NCBI GenBank assembly: GCA_003241785.1
Contig: QFPW01000007.1
Coordinates: forward strand, 62,001 to 126,000
Origin: Rhodovulum sulfidophilum
GTDB lineage: Bacteria; Pseudomonadota; Alphaproteobacteria; Rhodobacterales; Rhodobacteraceae
Direction: 5' to 3'
DNA: 64,000 nt
A program made the position numbers and the translations under genes. This document shows, one piece after another, positions 16,985-27,155 of the stretch; positions within the stretch are counted from its first letter, which is position 1; each line of letters begins with the position of its first letter. The notes beneath the pieces are model-generated. The model was not told the DNA's origin. It made no database searches and saw nothing but the letters and a program-made list of their open reading frames with translations.

Positions 16985-18468
16985 AGCGACTTCTCACGGG
17001 CATCGCGCTCGCGCTCGCGCTGGGCGCGGCGGGGGCGGGCGGCGCCGCGGCGCAGCCGAGGACCGATATCATCCTCGGCATGCAGCTCGAGCCGCCGCAT
17101 CTCGACCCGACGGCGGGCGCGGCCGCCGCGATCGACGAGGTGACCTATGCCAACATCTTCGAGGGGCTGACCCGGTTCGGTCCCGACGGCGAGGTCCTGC
17201 CCGATCTCGCCGAGAGCTGGGAGGTGGCGCCGGACGGGCTCTCCTGGGTCTTCAACCTGCGCCCGGGCGTGACCTTCCACGACGGCACGCCCTTCACCGC
17301 CGAGGACGTGGCCTTCTCGATCGACCGGGCGATGGCGGCGGAATCGCAGAACGCGCAGAAGCGGCTCTTCGACGATATCGCGGCCGTCAACGTGATCGAC
17401 GACCAGACGGTCGAGATCGCGCTCGACGCGCCGAAATCCTCGCTCCTCGCCAATCTCGCCTGGGGCGACGCGGTGATCGTGTCGCCGGCCACGGCGGAGG
17501 GCAACCGGACGCGGCCGATCGGCACCGGGCCCTTCAAGTTCGCGAACTGGGTGCAGGGCGACCGGATCGAGCTCGCGAAGAACCCCGACTACTGGGGCAC
17601 GCCGGCGAAGCTCGACAAGGTGACGTTCAAGTTCATCTCCGACCCGACCGCCGCCTACGCCGCGATGATGGCGGGCGACGTCGACGCCTTCCCGGTCTTC
17701 CCGGCGCCCGAGAACCTCGAGCAGTTCAAGGCCGATCCGCGTTTCGCGGTGATGGTCGGCACCACCGAGGGCGAGACGATCCTCGCGATGAACAATGGCC
17801 GCGCCCCGTTCGACGACATCCGCGTGCGCGAGGCGGTCGCGCATGCGATCGACCGCCAGGCGATCATCGACGGGGCGATGTTCGGCTATGGCGCGCCGAT
17901 CGGAAGCTTCCTGCCGCCGCACAACCCGGCCTACGAGGACCTGACCGGGCTTTCGGCCTATGACCCGGAGAAGTCGAAGGCGCTGCTGGCCGAGGCCGGC
18001 CACGCGGACGATATCCATGTGACGCTGGCGCTGCCGCCGCCCGCCTATGCCCGCCGCGGCGGCGAGATCGTCGCGGCGCAGCTGCGCGCGGTCGGCATCG
18101 ACGTCGCGATCCAGAACGTCGAATGGGCGCAGTGGCTGGAGCAGGTGTTCAAGAACAGGGACTATGACCTGACCATCGTCGCGCATACCGAGCCGAACGA
18201 CATCGAGATCTACGCCCGCGAGGATTATTACTTCAACTACCACGACCCGGTGATGCGGGCGCTGGCCTGGGGCTCCGACCGGATGACCGACCCCGGGGAC
18301 CAGCGCGAGCTGCTGCGCGCCATGCAGGAGCGGATCGCCGAGCGCTACGCGAGCGCCTTCCTGTTCCAGCTGCCGAAGACCGGGGTCGCCGACGCGCGGA
18401 TCAAGGGGCTCTGGGTCAACATGCCGACCCCGGCGAACGACATGACGGCGGTCGAATGGTCCGAGTGA
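16981..18468 (+). CDS. ABC transporter substrate-binding protein, family 5 (peptide/opine type)
   Basis: This 495-residue periplasmic protein has a signal peptide (cleavage near GGAAAQ, about residue 25) and the family-5 solute-binding fold. Recognisable segments are the signature YANIFEGLTRFGPDGEVLPD, LAESWEVAPDGLSWVFNLR with GVTFHDGTPFTAEDV, and the C-terminal region with MNNGRAPFDDIRVREAVAHA. Relatives bind di/oligopeptides, opines, nickel or glutathione. The flanking M20 and P1 peptidases favour a peptide or N-acyl amino acid. It overlaps the preceding gene by 4 bases. The permease genes come only after a DUF1345 gene and a 194-base gap. Confidence 0.93.
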   Translation: MKRLLTGIALALALGAAGAGGAAAQPRTDIILGMQLEPPHLDPTAGAAAAIDEVTYANIFEGLTRFGPDGEVLPDLAESWEVAPDGLSWVFNLRPGVTFHDGTPFTAEDVAFSIDRAMAAESQNAQKRLFDDIAAVNVIDDQTVEIALDAPKSSLLANLAWGDAVIVSPATAEGNRTRPIGTGPFKFANWVQGDRIELAKNPDYWGTPAKLDKVTFKFISDPTAAYAAMMAGDVDAFPVFPAPENLEQFKADPRFAVMVGTTEGETILAMNNGRAPFDDIRVREAVAHAIDRQAIIDGAMFGYGAPIGSFLPPHNPAYEDLTGLSAYDPEKSKALLAEAGHADDIHVTLALPPPAYARRGGEIVAAQLRAVGIDVAIQNVEWAQWLEQVFKNRDYDLTIVAHTEPNDIEIYAREDYYFNYHDPVMRALAWGSDRMTDPGDQRELLRAMQERIAERYASAFLFQLPKTGVADARIKGLWVNMPTPANDMTAVEWSE

Positions 18469-18481
18469 TCCGGGGCCGGTC

Positions 18482-19171
18482 GTGAGCGCGGAGCAGCGCG
18501 CGCCGGGGCCGGGCCGGTGGCATCTGAGCCGCCACGCGCGGTTCTACGGCGCCGTCGCGGGCGGGCTTCTCGCCTTCGCGCTCGGGGTCGGCCTGCCGGG
18601 ACCGACGCGGCTGATGATCGCGGGCGACGTCTTCTTCGCGGTCTATCTCGCGCTCATCTTCTGGTTCGCGCGCCGGATGACCCCGGCGCGGCTGCGCCTG
18701 CGCGCGCGCTGGGCGGACGAAGGGCTGCCGATCATCTTCGGGATCACCGGATTCGTCGTCGTGGTCGTGCTCGTCGCGGTGTTCCTGATCGTGAACGCGC
18801 GCAAGGAGCCGCCCGACGCCATCCTGGCGCTCGCGCTCGCGAGCATCCCGCTCGGCTGGACCATGGTGCAGGTGCTGGCGAGCTTCCACTACGCCGATCT
18901 CTTCTACACGCCGGGCGCGCGCGCCGCCGAGGGCGACGCGGCGCCGGCGGGGGACGCGGGCGGGCTCGAGTTTCCGAAGACCCCCGAGCCGGGGATGGGC
19001 GATTTCACCTATTACGCCTTCGTCATCGGCATGACGGCCCAGGTCTCCGACGTCCAGGTCACCTCGGGCGCGTTCCGGCGGGCGACCCTCGCGCACGGGG
19101 TCTTTTCCTTCTTCTACAACACCGTGCTGATCGCCTTCTCGGTGAACGCGGCGGTGGCGCTGACCAACTGA
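18482..19171 (+). CDS. DUF1345 integral membrane protein
   Basis: This 229-residue protein has five to six transmembrane helices (about 25-55, 70-90, 105-125, 205-225 and others) and the DUF1345 signature VQVLASFHYADLFYTP followed by FTYYAFVIGMTAQVSDVQV. Function is unknown. The GTG start at 18482 lies 13 bases after the binding-protein stop. It interrupts what would otherwise be a standard binding-protein/permease order, so it is either a passenger in the operon or an accessory. A 194-base gene-free gap with GC-rich hairpins, including CGCGTCC/GGACGCG (19270-19286), follows. Confidence 0.8.
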   Translation: MSAEQRAPGPGRWHLSRHARFYGAVAGGLLAFALGVGLPGPTRLMIAGDVFFAVYLALIFWFARRMTPARLRLRARWADEGLPIIFGITGFVVVVVLVAVFLIVNARKEPPDAILALALASIPLGWTMVQVLASFHYADLFYTPGARAAEGDAAPAGDAGGLEFPKTPEPGMGDFTYYAFVIGMTAQVSDVQVTSGAFRRATLAHGVFSFFYNTVLIAFSVNAAVALTN

Positions 19172-19365
19172 CGCGGGGGCGGCGATCGCGCGGCGATCTC
19201 CGCCATCCGGTCGACGCGGCGGCGCGGCCCGAGGCCGGGGACGGTCCGCGCCGCCGGGGCCGCGGCCGGCGCGTCCTTCGGACGCGGGGCCCCCGAGGCC
19301 GGCCCGGGCTTGGCAAGCGGCGCCGGGCGGGGATAGGGTCGGGCGCGGCGCAAGGACGGACCCCC

Positions 19366-20306
<941 letters not shown>

Positions 20307-20310
<4 letters not shown>

Positions 20311-21122
20311 GCCGCGGCCTTTTCATCGGCGCGCTCCTGACCGGGGTCTTCGTCCTCGCCGCGCTCCTGTCGCTGGTCTGGACGCCGCACGACGTCGCGG
20401 CGATCGACATCGCGGCCAAGCTCCAGGGTCCCTCGGCGGCGCACTGGTTCGGCACCGACCATTTCGGCCGCGACGTCTTCTCGATGATCCTCGTCGGCGC
20501 GCGGGTCTCGCTCGCCGTGGCGCTGGTCGCGGTCGGGATCGGCGCCGGGCTCGGCGTGCCGCTCGGGCTTCTCGCGGCGGCCCGGCATGGCTCGGCGCTG
20601 GACGAGCTCGTGATGCGCGGCAACGACCTCGTCTTCGCCTTCCCCTCGCTCCTGATCGCGATCCTGATCACGGCGGTCTTCGGCCCCTCGGCGGTCAATG
20701 CGATCATGGCGATCGGCATCTTCAACATCCCCGTTTTCGCCCGGCTGACCCGGGGCGCCGCGCTCTCGCTCTGGCAGCGCGACTTCGTCCGCGCGGCGCG
20801 GGTGGCGGGCAAGGGCGACGCGCGGATCTCGGTCGAGCACATCCTGCCCAACCTCGGCGATCTCCTGATCGTGCAGGCGACGATCCAGTTCTCGCTCGCC
20901 ATCCTCGCCGAGGCGGCGCTCTCCTACGTCGGGCTCGGGGCGCAGCCGCCGACGCCCTCCTGGGGAAGGATGCTCGCGGACAGCCAGACGATGATCGCGC
21001 TGGCGCCCCGGCTCGCGCTGGTCCCGGGCCTCGCGATCGTGCTCGCGGTGCTGGGCCTGAACCTGCTCGGCGACGGGCTGCGCGACCTGCTCGACCCCCG
21101 CGTGCGGCGGGCGCGGACATGA
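20307..21122 (+). CDS. ABC transporter permease, DppC/OppC type
   Basis: This 271-residue second permease has the conserved periplasmic motif HWFGTDHFGRDVFSMILVGARVS before the transport core. The EAA loop is DFVRAARVAGKGDARISVEH, and the C-terminal segment GLNLLGDGLRDLLDPRVRR is typical. It forms the heterodimeric channel with the upstream permease. ATGA overlaps on both sides indicate strict co-translation with the permease and ATPase genes. Confidence 0.93.
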
Positions 21123-22708
21123 GCGCGGGGGAAGGGCTCCGGGTCGAGGATCTGAGCGTCGGGATCGGCCGCGCGCTCCTGCTCGACCGCGTCTCCTTCG
21201 AGGTGGCGCCGGGCGAGATCCTCGGGCTGATCGGCGAGAGCGGCTCGGGCAAGTCGATGACCGCGCTGGGTGTCTCGCGCCTGCTGCCGCGCGGCGCGCT
21301 CGCCGAGGGGCGGGCGCTGCTCGACGGGCGCGACCTCTGCGCGCTCACCGAGGCCGAGATGTGCGGCGTGCGCGGCCGCGACATCGGCATGATCTTCCAG
21401 GAACCGATGACCGCGCTCAATCCGCTGATGACCATCGGCGACCAGGTCGCCGAGACCGCGCGCGTCCATGGCGGCGCCTGGCGGGCCGAGGCGGCGGCGC
21501 TCGCCCGCGCCGCGCTCGACCGGGTCGGGCTCGGCGAGATCCCGGCCGGACGCTATCCGCACGAGCTCTCCGGCGGGCAGCGGCAGCGGGTCGGGATCGC
21601 GATGGCGATCGCGCTCCGGCCCCGCCTCCTGATCGCGGACGAGCCGACGACCGCGCTCGACGTGACCACCCAGGCACGCGTGCTCGACCTGATCCGCCGG
21701 CTGGTGCGCGAGGATGGCATGGCCTGCCTCTTCATCACTCACGATCTCGCGGTGGTCGCGGAAATGGCCGACCGGCTGGCGATCATGACCCGGGGTCGGA
21801 TCGTCGAGACCGGGCCGACGGCCGCGGTCCTCGGCCAGCCGATCCACTCCTACACCCGCGCGCTGCTCGAGGCCTCGACGCATCGCCCGGAGATGCCGCC
21901 CCGCGCGCTGGGCGGGCCGCTGCTCGAAGTCGCGGGCGCGGTGCGCGACTATCCCGCCGGGCCGCGGCGGCTGTTCGGGAAGCGCGAGACCTTCACCGCG
22001 CTCAAGGGGGTGAGCTTCGCCCTCGCCGAGGGCGAGAGCCTCGGCCTCGTCGGCGAGAGCGGCTCGGGCAAGTCCACGCTCGGCCGCGCGGTGCTCGGGC
22101 TCGAGCCGCTCCAGGGCGGCGCGGTCCGGATCGGCGGCGCGCCGGTCGGGCCGCAGGTCGGCATGGCGCCCGCGACGCGGCGGCTGACCCAGGCGGTGTT
22201 CCAGGACCCCTATGGCAGCTTCGACCCGCGCCACCGCGTCGCCAGGCTGGTCGCGGAACCCTTCCACCTCGTGCCCGACGCCCCGCGGGGGCCCGAGCGG
22301 CTCCGGGCGGTCGAGGCGGCGCTCGAAGCCGTCGGGCTCGCGGGATCGGACGCCGAGAAATACATCCACGAATTCTCGGGCGGGCAGCGGCAGCGGATCG
22401 CGATCGCCCGCGCGCTCATCACCCGGCCCCGGCTCATCGTGCTCGACGAGGCGGTCTCGGCGCTCGACGCGCGCTCGCGGGCGCGGATCCTCGACCTGCT
22501 CGCCGATCTCGCCGGGCGCTTCGGGCTGAGCTATCTCTTCATCAGCCACGATCTTTCCGTGGTGCGGGCGATCACGGACCGGGTGATGGTGATGAAATCG
22601 GGCGAGATCGTGGAGCAGGGGCCGACCGAGGACGTGCTGACCGATCCGATCCATGCCTACACCCGCGCGCTGATCGCCGCGGCGCCGGTGCTCGAGGCCG
22701 CGCCATGA
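21119..22708 (+). CDS. Fused double-domain ABC ATPase (DppD-DppF / GsiA-like)
   Basis: This 529-residue protein has two nucleotide-binding domains in tandem. NBD1 (about 1-255) has Walker A GESGSGKSMTALG, signature LSGGQRQRVG and Walker B LIADEPTTALD. NBD2 (about 275-529) has GESGSGKSTLGRA, FSGGQRQRIA and LIVLDEAVSALD. In NBD2, the usual DEPT is DEAV. The two domains power the adjacent permease pair. The oligopeptide C-terminal extension with Cys ligands seen in separate DppD/DppF proteins is missing, as in other fused forms. The start overlaps the permease stop (ATGA). Confidence 0.93.
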   Translation: MSAGEGLRVEDLSVGIGRALLLDRVSFEVAPGEILGLIGESGSGKSMTALGVSRLLPRGALAEGRALLDGRDLCALTEAEMCGVRGRDIGMIFQEPMTALNPLMTIGDQVAETARVHGGAWRAEAAALARAALDRVGLGEIPAGRYPHELSGGQRQRVGIAMAIALRPRLLIADEPTTALDVTTQARVLDLIRRLVREDGMACLFITHDLAVVAEMADRLAIMTRGRIVETGPTAAVLGQPIHSYTRALLEASTHRPEMPPRALGGPLLEVAGAVRDYPAGPRRLFGKRETFTALKGVSFALAEGESLGLVGESGSGKSTLGRAVLGLEPLQGGAVRIGGAPVGPQVGMAPATRRLTQAVFQDPYGSFDPRHRVARLVAEPFHLVPDAPRGPERLRAVEAALEAVGLAGSDAEKYIHEFSGGQRQRIAIARALITRPRLIVLDEAVSALDARSRARILDLLADLAGRFGLSYLFISHDLSVVRAITDRVMVMKSGEIVEQGPTEDVLTDPIHAYTRALIAAAPVLEAAP

Positions 22709-23727
22709 TGCGGCCGGGACCGCGGAACCTGATCACCGATGTGCCGGGCCTGCTGGTCGGCAATGCCTCTGACGACCGGATCAAGACCGGCGTCACCGTG
22801 CTGACCGCGGCCGCGCCCTTCACGGCGGCGGTCGATGTGCGGGGCGGCGCGCCGGGAACGCGGGAGACCGACCTGCTCGATCCGGGCCGGCTGGTCGACA
22901 CCGTCGACGCGCTGGTGCTCTCCGGCGGCTCGGCCTTCGGGCTCGACGCCGCCTCGGGCGTGGTCGAGGGCCTGCGCGCGGCGGGACGGGGCTTCGCGGT
23001 CGGCGCCATGCGCGTGCCGATCGTGCCGGCGGCGATCCTGTTCGAACTGCTCAACGGCGGCGCCAAGGACTGGACGGCGAACCCCTATCCCGCGCTCGGC
23101 CGCGCCGCCCTCGCCGCCGCCGGGACCGATTTCGCGCTCGGCACCATCGGGGCGGGGACGGGCGCCACGACGGCGACCGCCAAGGGCGGGCTCGGCTCGG
23201 CCTCGCTGGTGCTCGAGGACGGGACGACGGTCGGCGCGCTCGTCGCGGTCAATGCGATGGGCGCCGCGCTGGTGCCCGGCACGCGGAAGTTCTGGGCGGC
23301 GCCCTTCGAGATCGCGGGCGAATACGGCGGGCTCGGCGCGCATCCCGATCCGGTGCCGCCCTTCACCGCCCGGCCGATGAAGCCCGGCCCCGACGAGGGC
23401 TCGGACGGGGCGGCGCGGGCGCTGACCAACACCACGATCGCCATCATCGCGACCGACGCCGGGCTCGACAAGGCGGGGGCCCAGCGCCTCGCGGTCGCCG
23501 CGCATGACGGCTTCGCCAAGGCGCTGCATCCGGCGCATACGCCCTTCGACGGCGATCTCGTCTTCGCCGCCGCGACCGGGGCGCGGCCGGTGGAGGGGCC
23601 GCTCGGGCAGATGCGCCTCGCGCACGCCGCGGCGGTCTGCATGGCGCGGGCGGTGGCGCGCGGCGTCCACGCCGCGACGCCGGCGGCGCGCGACACGCTG
23701 CCCTGCTGGTCTCAGCTTTCCGACTGA
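22705..23727 (+). CDS. P1-family (DmpA-like) aminopeptidase
   Basis: This 340-residue Ntn-type hydrolase is related to L-aminopeptidase D-Ala-esterase/amidase DmpA and beta-peptidyl aminopeptidases, which self-cleave into two chains and expose a catalytic Ser or Thr. The N-terminal part has NLITDVPGLLVGNASDD and LSGGSAFGLDAASGV. The probable autocleavage site is Asn242-Thr243 in ALTNTTIAIIATDA. These enzymes remove N-terminal residues, including D- or beta-amino acids. As the last gene of the peptide importer operon (ATGA overlap with the ATPase), it should act on imported peptides. Its 3' end overlaps the converging fliM gene by 16 bases. Confidence 0.9.
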   Translation: MMRPGPRNLITDVPGLLVGNASDDRIKTGVTVLTAAAPFTAAVDVRGGAPGTRETDLLDPGRLVDTVDALVLSGGSAFGLDAASGVVEGLRAAGRGFAVGAMRVPIVPAAILFELLNGGAKDWTANPYPALGRAALAAAGTDFALGTIGAGTGATTATAKGGLGSASLVLEDGTTVGALVAVNAMGAALVPGTRKFWAAPFEIAGEYGGLGAHPDPVPPFTARPMKPGPDEGSDGAARALTNTTIAIIATDAGLDKAGAQRLAVAAHDGFAKALHPAHTPFDGDLVFAAATGARPVEGPLGQMRLAHAAAVCMARAVARGVHAATPAARDTLPCWSQLSD

Positions 23728-24722
23728 GGCGGCTCCCCGGGGACCGGCGGCGGCGCCGGATCGGGGCCGAGCGCGGCGATCACATGGCGCCGGGGCCGGT
23801 CGTCGGGCGGCTCGGTCAGCTTCACCACCTTCGCCCCGCGATAGGCGCCGAGCTCGGCGGTCGCGAGGCGGGCGGTCCGCCCGCCGGGCTGGGGGATGGT
23901 GAGGGCGATCTCGGAAGGCGCGCTGGCCGGGATCTCCAGCACCTGGCCGACCGCGAGCGCGCGCAGCGCGGCGAGGCTCAGGGTCTGGCGGTGCAGTTCG
24001 GCGGTGACCGGCACCGGGGCGGCGGCGGCGGCGCGGCGCATCGTCAGCTTCCAGGGATCGTCGCGCCGGTCGCGCGCCGCGCGCGCGTCGAGCGAGCGGA
24101 CCGAGGCGCGGATCACGTCGAGCGCCGAGAGCGGCAGGATCAGCGTGAGCGCGCCGACGCGCCCGGCCTCGCCGAGCGTCAGCGTCACCTCGAAGCTCAG
24201 CACGTCGATATAGTCGGGCGCGAGGCGCAGCTGCGCCAGCGTCTGGCGCTGGTCGCGGATCGTCGGCGCCTTGGCCGGGCGGCGGCCGAGCCCCTCGCCG
24301 ATCGCGTCGGCGAAAGCGGCGAGAACGGCGTCGAGCACCGGCCGGCACAGCACCATGTCGATCGCGGTGAAGGGCCGTACCCGGGCAGGCGGCGCCGCCG
24401 CCGGATCGCCGCCGAGGAGGAGGTCGATGAGGTGATAGGCGAGCTCGGCCCGCGCGGTCAGCAGGCCGGGCGTGTCGGCGTCCTCGACCTCGACCACGCC
24501 GATCAGCGCGGGGACCACGATCGCGCCCGCGGCGGCGGCGAGCTTGCCGACCCGGGCCGGCCCGGCGCCGGCGGTGACGATCGTCTTCACCAGCGGGCGC
24601 AGCCGGTCCTCGACCCGGCGCGCGAGCGCCGCGCCGATGAGCTCGAGATCGGGCAGGGGCGCGCGCGCGACGCCGCCCCGGCGGAGCTTGCGTGTCAGGA
24701 GGCTCGGGGCGGTCGGGGTCAT
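23712..24722 (-). CDS. fliM: Flagellar motor switch protein FliM (divergent)
   Basis: This 336-residue C-ring component sets the direction or speed of flagellar rotation. The middle domain (about 45-230) shows the FliM fold (TPGLLTARAELAYHLIDLLLGGDP and FTAIDMVLCRPVLDAVLAAF). The C-terminal SpoA/FliN-like domain is at about 255-305 (ALAVGQVLEIPASAPSEIAL). The N-terminal peptide that binds phospho-CheY in most FliM proteins (LSQDEIDALL-like) is not visible. The start at 24722 is uncertain: no good Shine-Dalgarno precedes it, and the frame stays open to 24842 without family similarity. The gene is divergent from motB, with 158 bases between the starts. Confidence 0.85.
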   Translation of the reverse strand: MTPTAPSLLTRKLRRGGVARAPLPDLELIGAALARRVEDRLRPLVKTIVTAGAGPARVGKLAAAAGAIVVPALIGVVEVEDADTPGLLTARAELAYHLIDLLLGGDPAAAPPARVRPFTAIDMVLCRPVLDAVLAAFADAIGEGLGRRPAKAPTIRDQRQTLAQLRLAPDYIDVLSFEVTLTLGEAGRVGALTLILPLSALDVIRASVRSLDARAARDRRDDPWKLTMRRAAAAAPVPVTAELHRQTLSLAALRALAVGQVLEIPASAPSEIALTIPQPGGRTARLATAELGAYRGAKVVKLTEPPDDRPRRHVIAALGPDPAPPPVPGEPPQSES

Positions 24723-24880
24723 CGGAGGATCTGGCGAAACGGGGCGGGTCTCAGACTGCGGCCGGTTTGGTTGCCAAAGCCTGAACGGAACGCCGCGCAT
24801 TCGAGGCAGGAAGCGAGGTCCCGGTAACACCCGCTTCAGCATGGGCGCGCTACTCAGGACGCGGGGACCGGGGGGCGCGC

Positions 24881-25690
24881 ATGGACAAGGGACAGCCGAG
24901 TATCACGATCATCAAGCGCCGAAAGGTGGTGGCGGGCGGCCACCACGGCGGCGCCTGGAAGGTGGCCTACGCCGATTTCGTCACCGCGATGATGGCCTTC
25001 TTCCTGCTCATGTGGCTCCTGAGCGCGACCGACCAGACCACCCGCCAGGGGCTCGCCGACTATTTCAGCCCGACCATCCCGATCCATCGGCTGAACGGCG
25101 GCGGCGACGGCCCCTATGAAGGCGTGAGCTTCCTCGGGATCGAGGCGACCCTGGTGGCGCCCGAGCCGGCGCCGGGCCGCGCCGCGGCGGGCGACGCCGG
25201 CGCGGACGCGCGCGGCCTCGCCGAGATCGAGAAGGCGCTGGGCGGGACCAGCGGCGACGCCGCCCTGGCCGATCCGCTGCTGCGCCATATCGCGACGCGG
25301 ATCACCGACGAGGGGCTGATCATCGAGGTCTTCGACGTGCCGGGCTCGCCGCTCTTCGACGTCGGCGCGGCGCGGCCCAACCCGATCTTCGACGAGCTCG
25401 TCGCGATGATCGGCCGGGTGATCGCGCGGGCGAGGAACCGCGTCGCCCTCGCGGGCCATCTCGCGCCGGGCGACCGCGCGGGCGAGCTCGCCGCGCGCTG
25501 GACCCTCTCCGCCGACCGCGCCCAGGCGGCGCGCGCCGGCCTCGTCGCCGCGGGCGTCGCGGAGGCGCGGCTCGTCCGGGTCGCCGGCAAGGCCGACCGC
25601 GAGCCCGCGACCGCGGCGCCCGACGATCCGCGGAACCGCCGCGTCGAGATCACGCTCCTGCGCGACTTCCCCGGCCCGGCGCCGCGTTAG
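24881..25690 (+). CDS. motB: Flagellar motor stator protein MotB
   Basis: MotB forms the stator ion channel with MotA and anchors it to peptidoglycan. The 269-residue protein has one transmembrane helix, AWKVAYADFVTAMMAFFLLMWL. Its proton-binding aspartate is residue 32, the same number as in E. coli. An OmpA-like peptidoglycan-binding domain makes up the C-terminal 120 residues (VALAGHLAPGDRAG, LSADRAQAARAGLV and NRRVEITLL). In the first, the common TDS of the OmpA signature is replaced by HLA. No motA is adjacent in this window. It leads the flgE-flgK-flgL-flgI block. Confidence 0.93.
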   Translation: MDKGQPSITIIKRRKVVAGGHHGGAWKVAYADFVTAMMAFFLLMWLLSATDQTTRQGLADYFSPTIPIHRLNGGGDGPYEGVSFLGIEATLVAPEPAPGRAAAGDAGADARGLAEIEKALGGTSGDAALADPLLRHIATRITDEGLIIEVFDVPGSPLFDVGAARPNPIFDELVAMIGRVIARARNRVALAGHLAPGDRAGELAARWTLSADRAQAARAGLVAAGVAEARLVRVAGKADREPATAAPDDPRNRRVEITLLRDFPGPAPR

Positions 25691-25786
25691 CGGCTTCTTA
25701 AGGGGCCGCCGTCCAAGGTGCGGGCCATGGCGGGCGGCCCGACGACGGGGCGCCGGCCGCGATCTCCAAGGACAGCGGGAGCAGGG

Positions 25787-27133
25787 ATGGGCATTTCTTC
25801 GTCGATGAACGCGGGCGTCTCGGGGCTCAACGCGAATGCCAACAAGCTCGGCACGATCTCGGACAATATCGCGAATTCGCAGACCACCGGCTACAAGCGC
25901 GCCGACGTCGATTTCTCGTCGCTGACGGTGAACGACGCGCGCAAGAGCTATTCGGTCGGCGGCGGCCGGGGCTACACGGCGGGCGGCGTCACGACCACCG
26001 CGACCTTCGACATCGAGGCGAAGGGCCAGGTGATCGGCACCACCAACGCCACCGATATCGCGATCGCGGGCCGGGGGCTGCTGCCGGTGACCTCGATCGC
26101 CTCGGCGATGGCGGGCGAGGCGAGCCAGAACCTGATGCTGACCTCGACCGGCTCGTTCGAGCTCGACGCGAACGGCTATCTCCGGACAGCCTCGGGGCTG
26201 ACGCTGCTCGGCTGGCCGGCCGAGGCGGACGGGACGGTGCCCGAGACGCCGCGCGACAGTTCCTCGCCGCTGCGGCCGGTTCAGGTCAATGTCTCGAGCA
26301 CCGCGTCGCTTCCGACCTCGGACATCATCCTCAACGCGAACCTGCCCGCCACGGCGACGATCGCGGGCGCGAGCGGCGCGGCCGAGCGGGTGGCGATCGA
26401 GTATTTCGACAATCTCGGCACGTCGCGGAGCCTCGCGCTCACCTTCACGCCGACGGTGCCGGCGAGCGGCGCGAGCAACACCTGGACGCTCGCCATCACC
26501 GACCAGGCGAGCGGCCAGCCGGTCGGGAGCTATGCGATCACCTTCTCCGCCGCCTCGGGCAACGCCGGCAACATCGCCTCGGTGACGCAGCTGAGCGCCG
26601 GCGCGGCGCCGCCCTCGTCGAGCTACGATCCGGCCTCGGGCGCGCTGACGCTCGATCTCGGCGACCAGGTGATCACGACCCAGCTCGGCGCGACCGGCGC
26701 CGCGGGGCCGCACCACCTGACGCAGCTTTCCACGGTCTTCTCCACCTCGGGCGTCTCGAAGGACGGCAACGCGGCCGGCACCTTCACCGGGCTCAGCGTC
26801 GACGAGAAGGGGATGCTGAGCGCGAACTACTCGACCGGCTTCAGCCGGGTGCTCTACCAGGTGCCGGTCGCGGACGTGCCGAACATGAACGGGCTGCGCG
26901 TGCTCGACAACCAGAGCTACGCGCTCTCGCCCGAGAGCGGGTCGGTGTTCTTCTACGACGCGGGCACCGGCCCGACCGGGGCGATCGCGGGCTTCGCGCT
27001 GGAGCAGTCCACGACCGACACGGCCGAGGAGCTGACCCAGCTGATCCAGACCCAGCGGGCCTATTCCTCGAACGCCAAGATCATCCAGACCGTCGACGAG
27101 ATGATGCAGGAAACCACCAACCTGAAGCGGTGA
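25787..27133 (+). CDS. flgE: Flagellar hook protein FlgE
   Basis: FlgE polymerises into the hook, the universal joint between rod and filament. The 448-residue protein has the N-terminal rod/hook motif MGISSSMNAGVSGLNANANK with LGTISDNIANSQTTGYK, a central Ser/Thr/Gly-rich surface domain (about 150-370), and the C-terminal D0 helix ELTQLIQTQRAYSSNAKIIQ. Both ends are the parts that form the coiled inner tube. The ATG at 25787 follows a GGGAGCAGGG sequence; an earlier in-frame start at 25718 would add a non-conserved tail. It is exported by the flagellar type III system without a signal peptide. Confidence 0.95.
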   Translation: MGISSSMNAGVSGLNANANKLGTISDNIANSQTTGYKRADVDFSSLTVNDARKSYSVGGGRGYTAGGVTTTATFDIEAKGQVIGTTNATDIAIAGRGLLPVTSIASAMAGEASQNLMLTSTGSFELDANGYLRTASGLTLLGWPAEADGTVPETPRDSSSPLRPVQVNVSSTASLPTSDIILNANLPATATIAGASGAAERVAIEYFDNLGTSRSLALTFTPTVPASGASNTWTLAITDQASGQPVGSYAITFSAASGNAGNIASVTQLSAGAAPPSSSYDPASGALTLDLGDQVITTQLGATGAAGPHHLTQLSTVFSTSGVSKDGNAAGTFTGLSVDEKGMLSANYSTGFSRVLYQVPVADVPNMNGLRVLDNQSYALSPESGSVFFYDAGTGPTGAIAGFALEQSTTDTAEELTQLIQTQRAYSSNAKIIQTVDEMMQETTNLKR

Positions 27134-27155
27134 TCCGCCTGAGGAGGGCGTCGGC

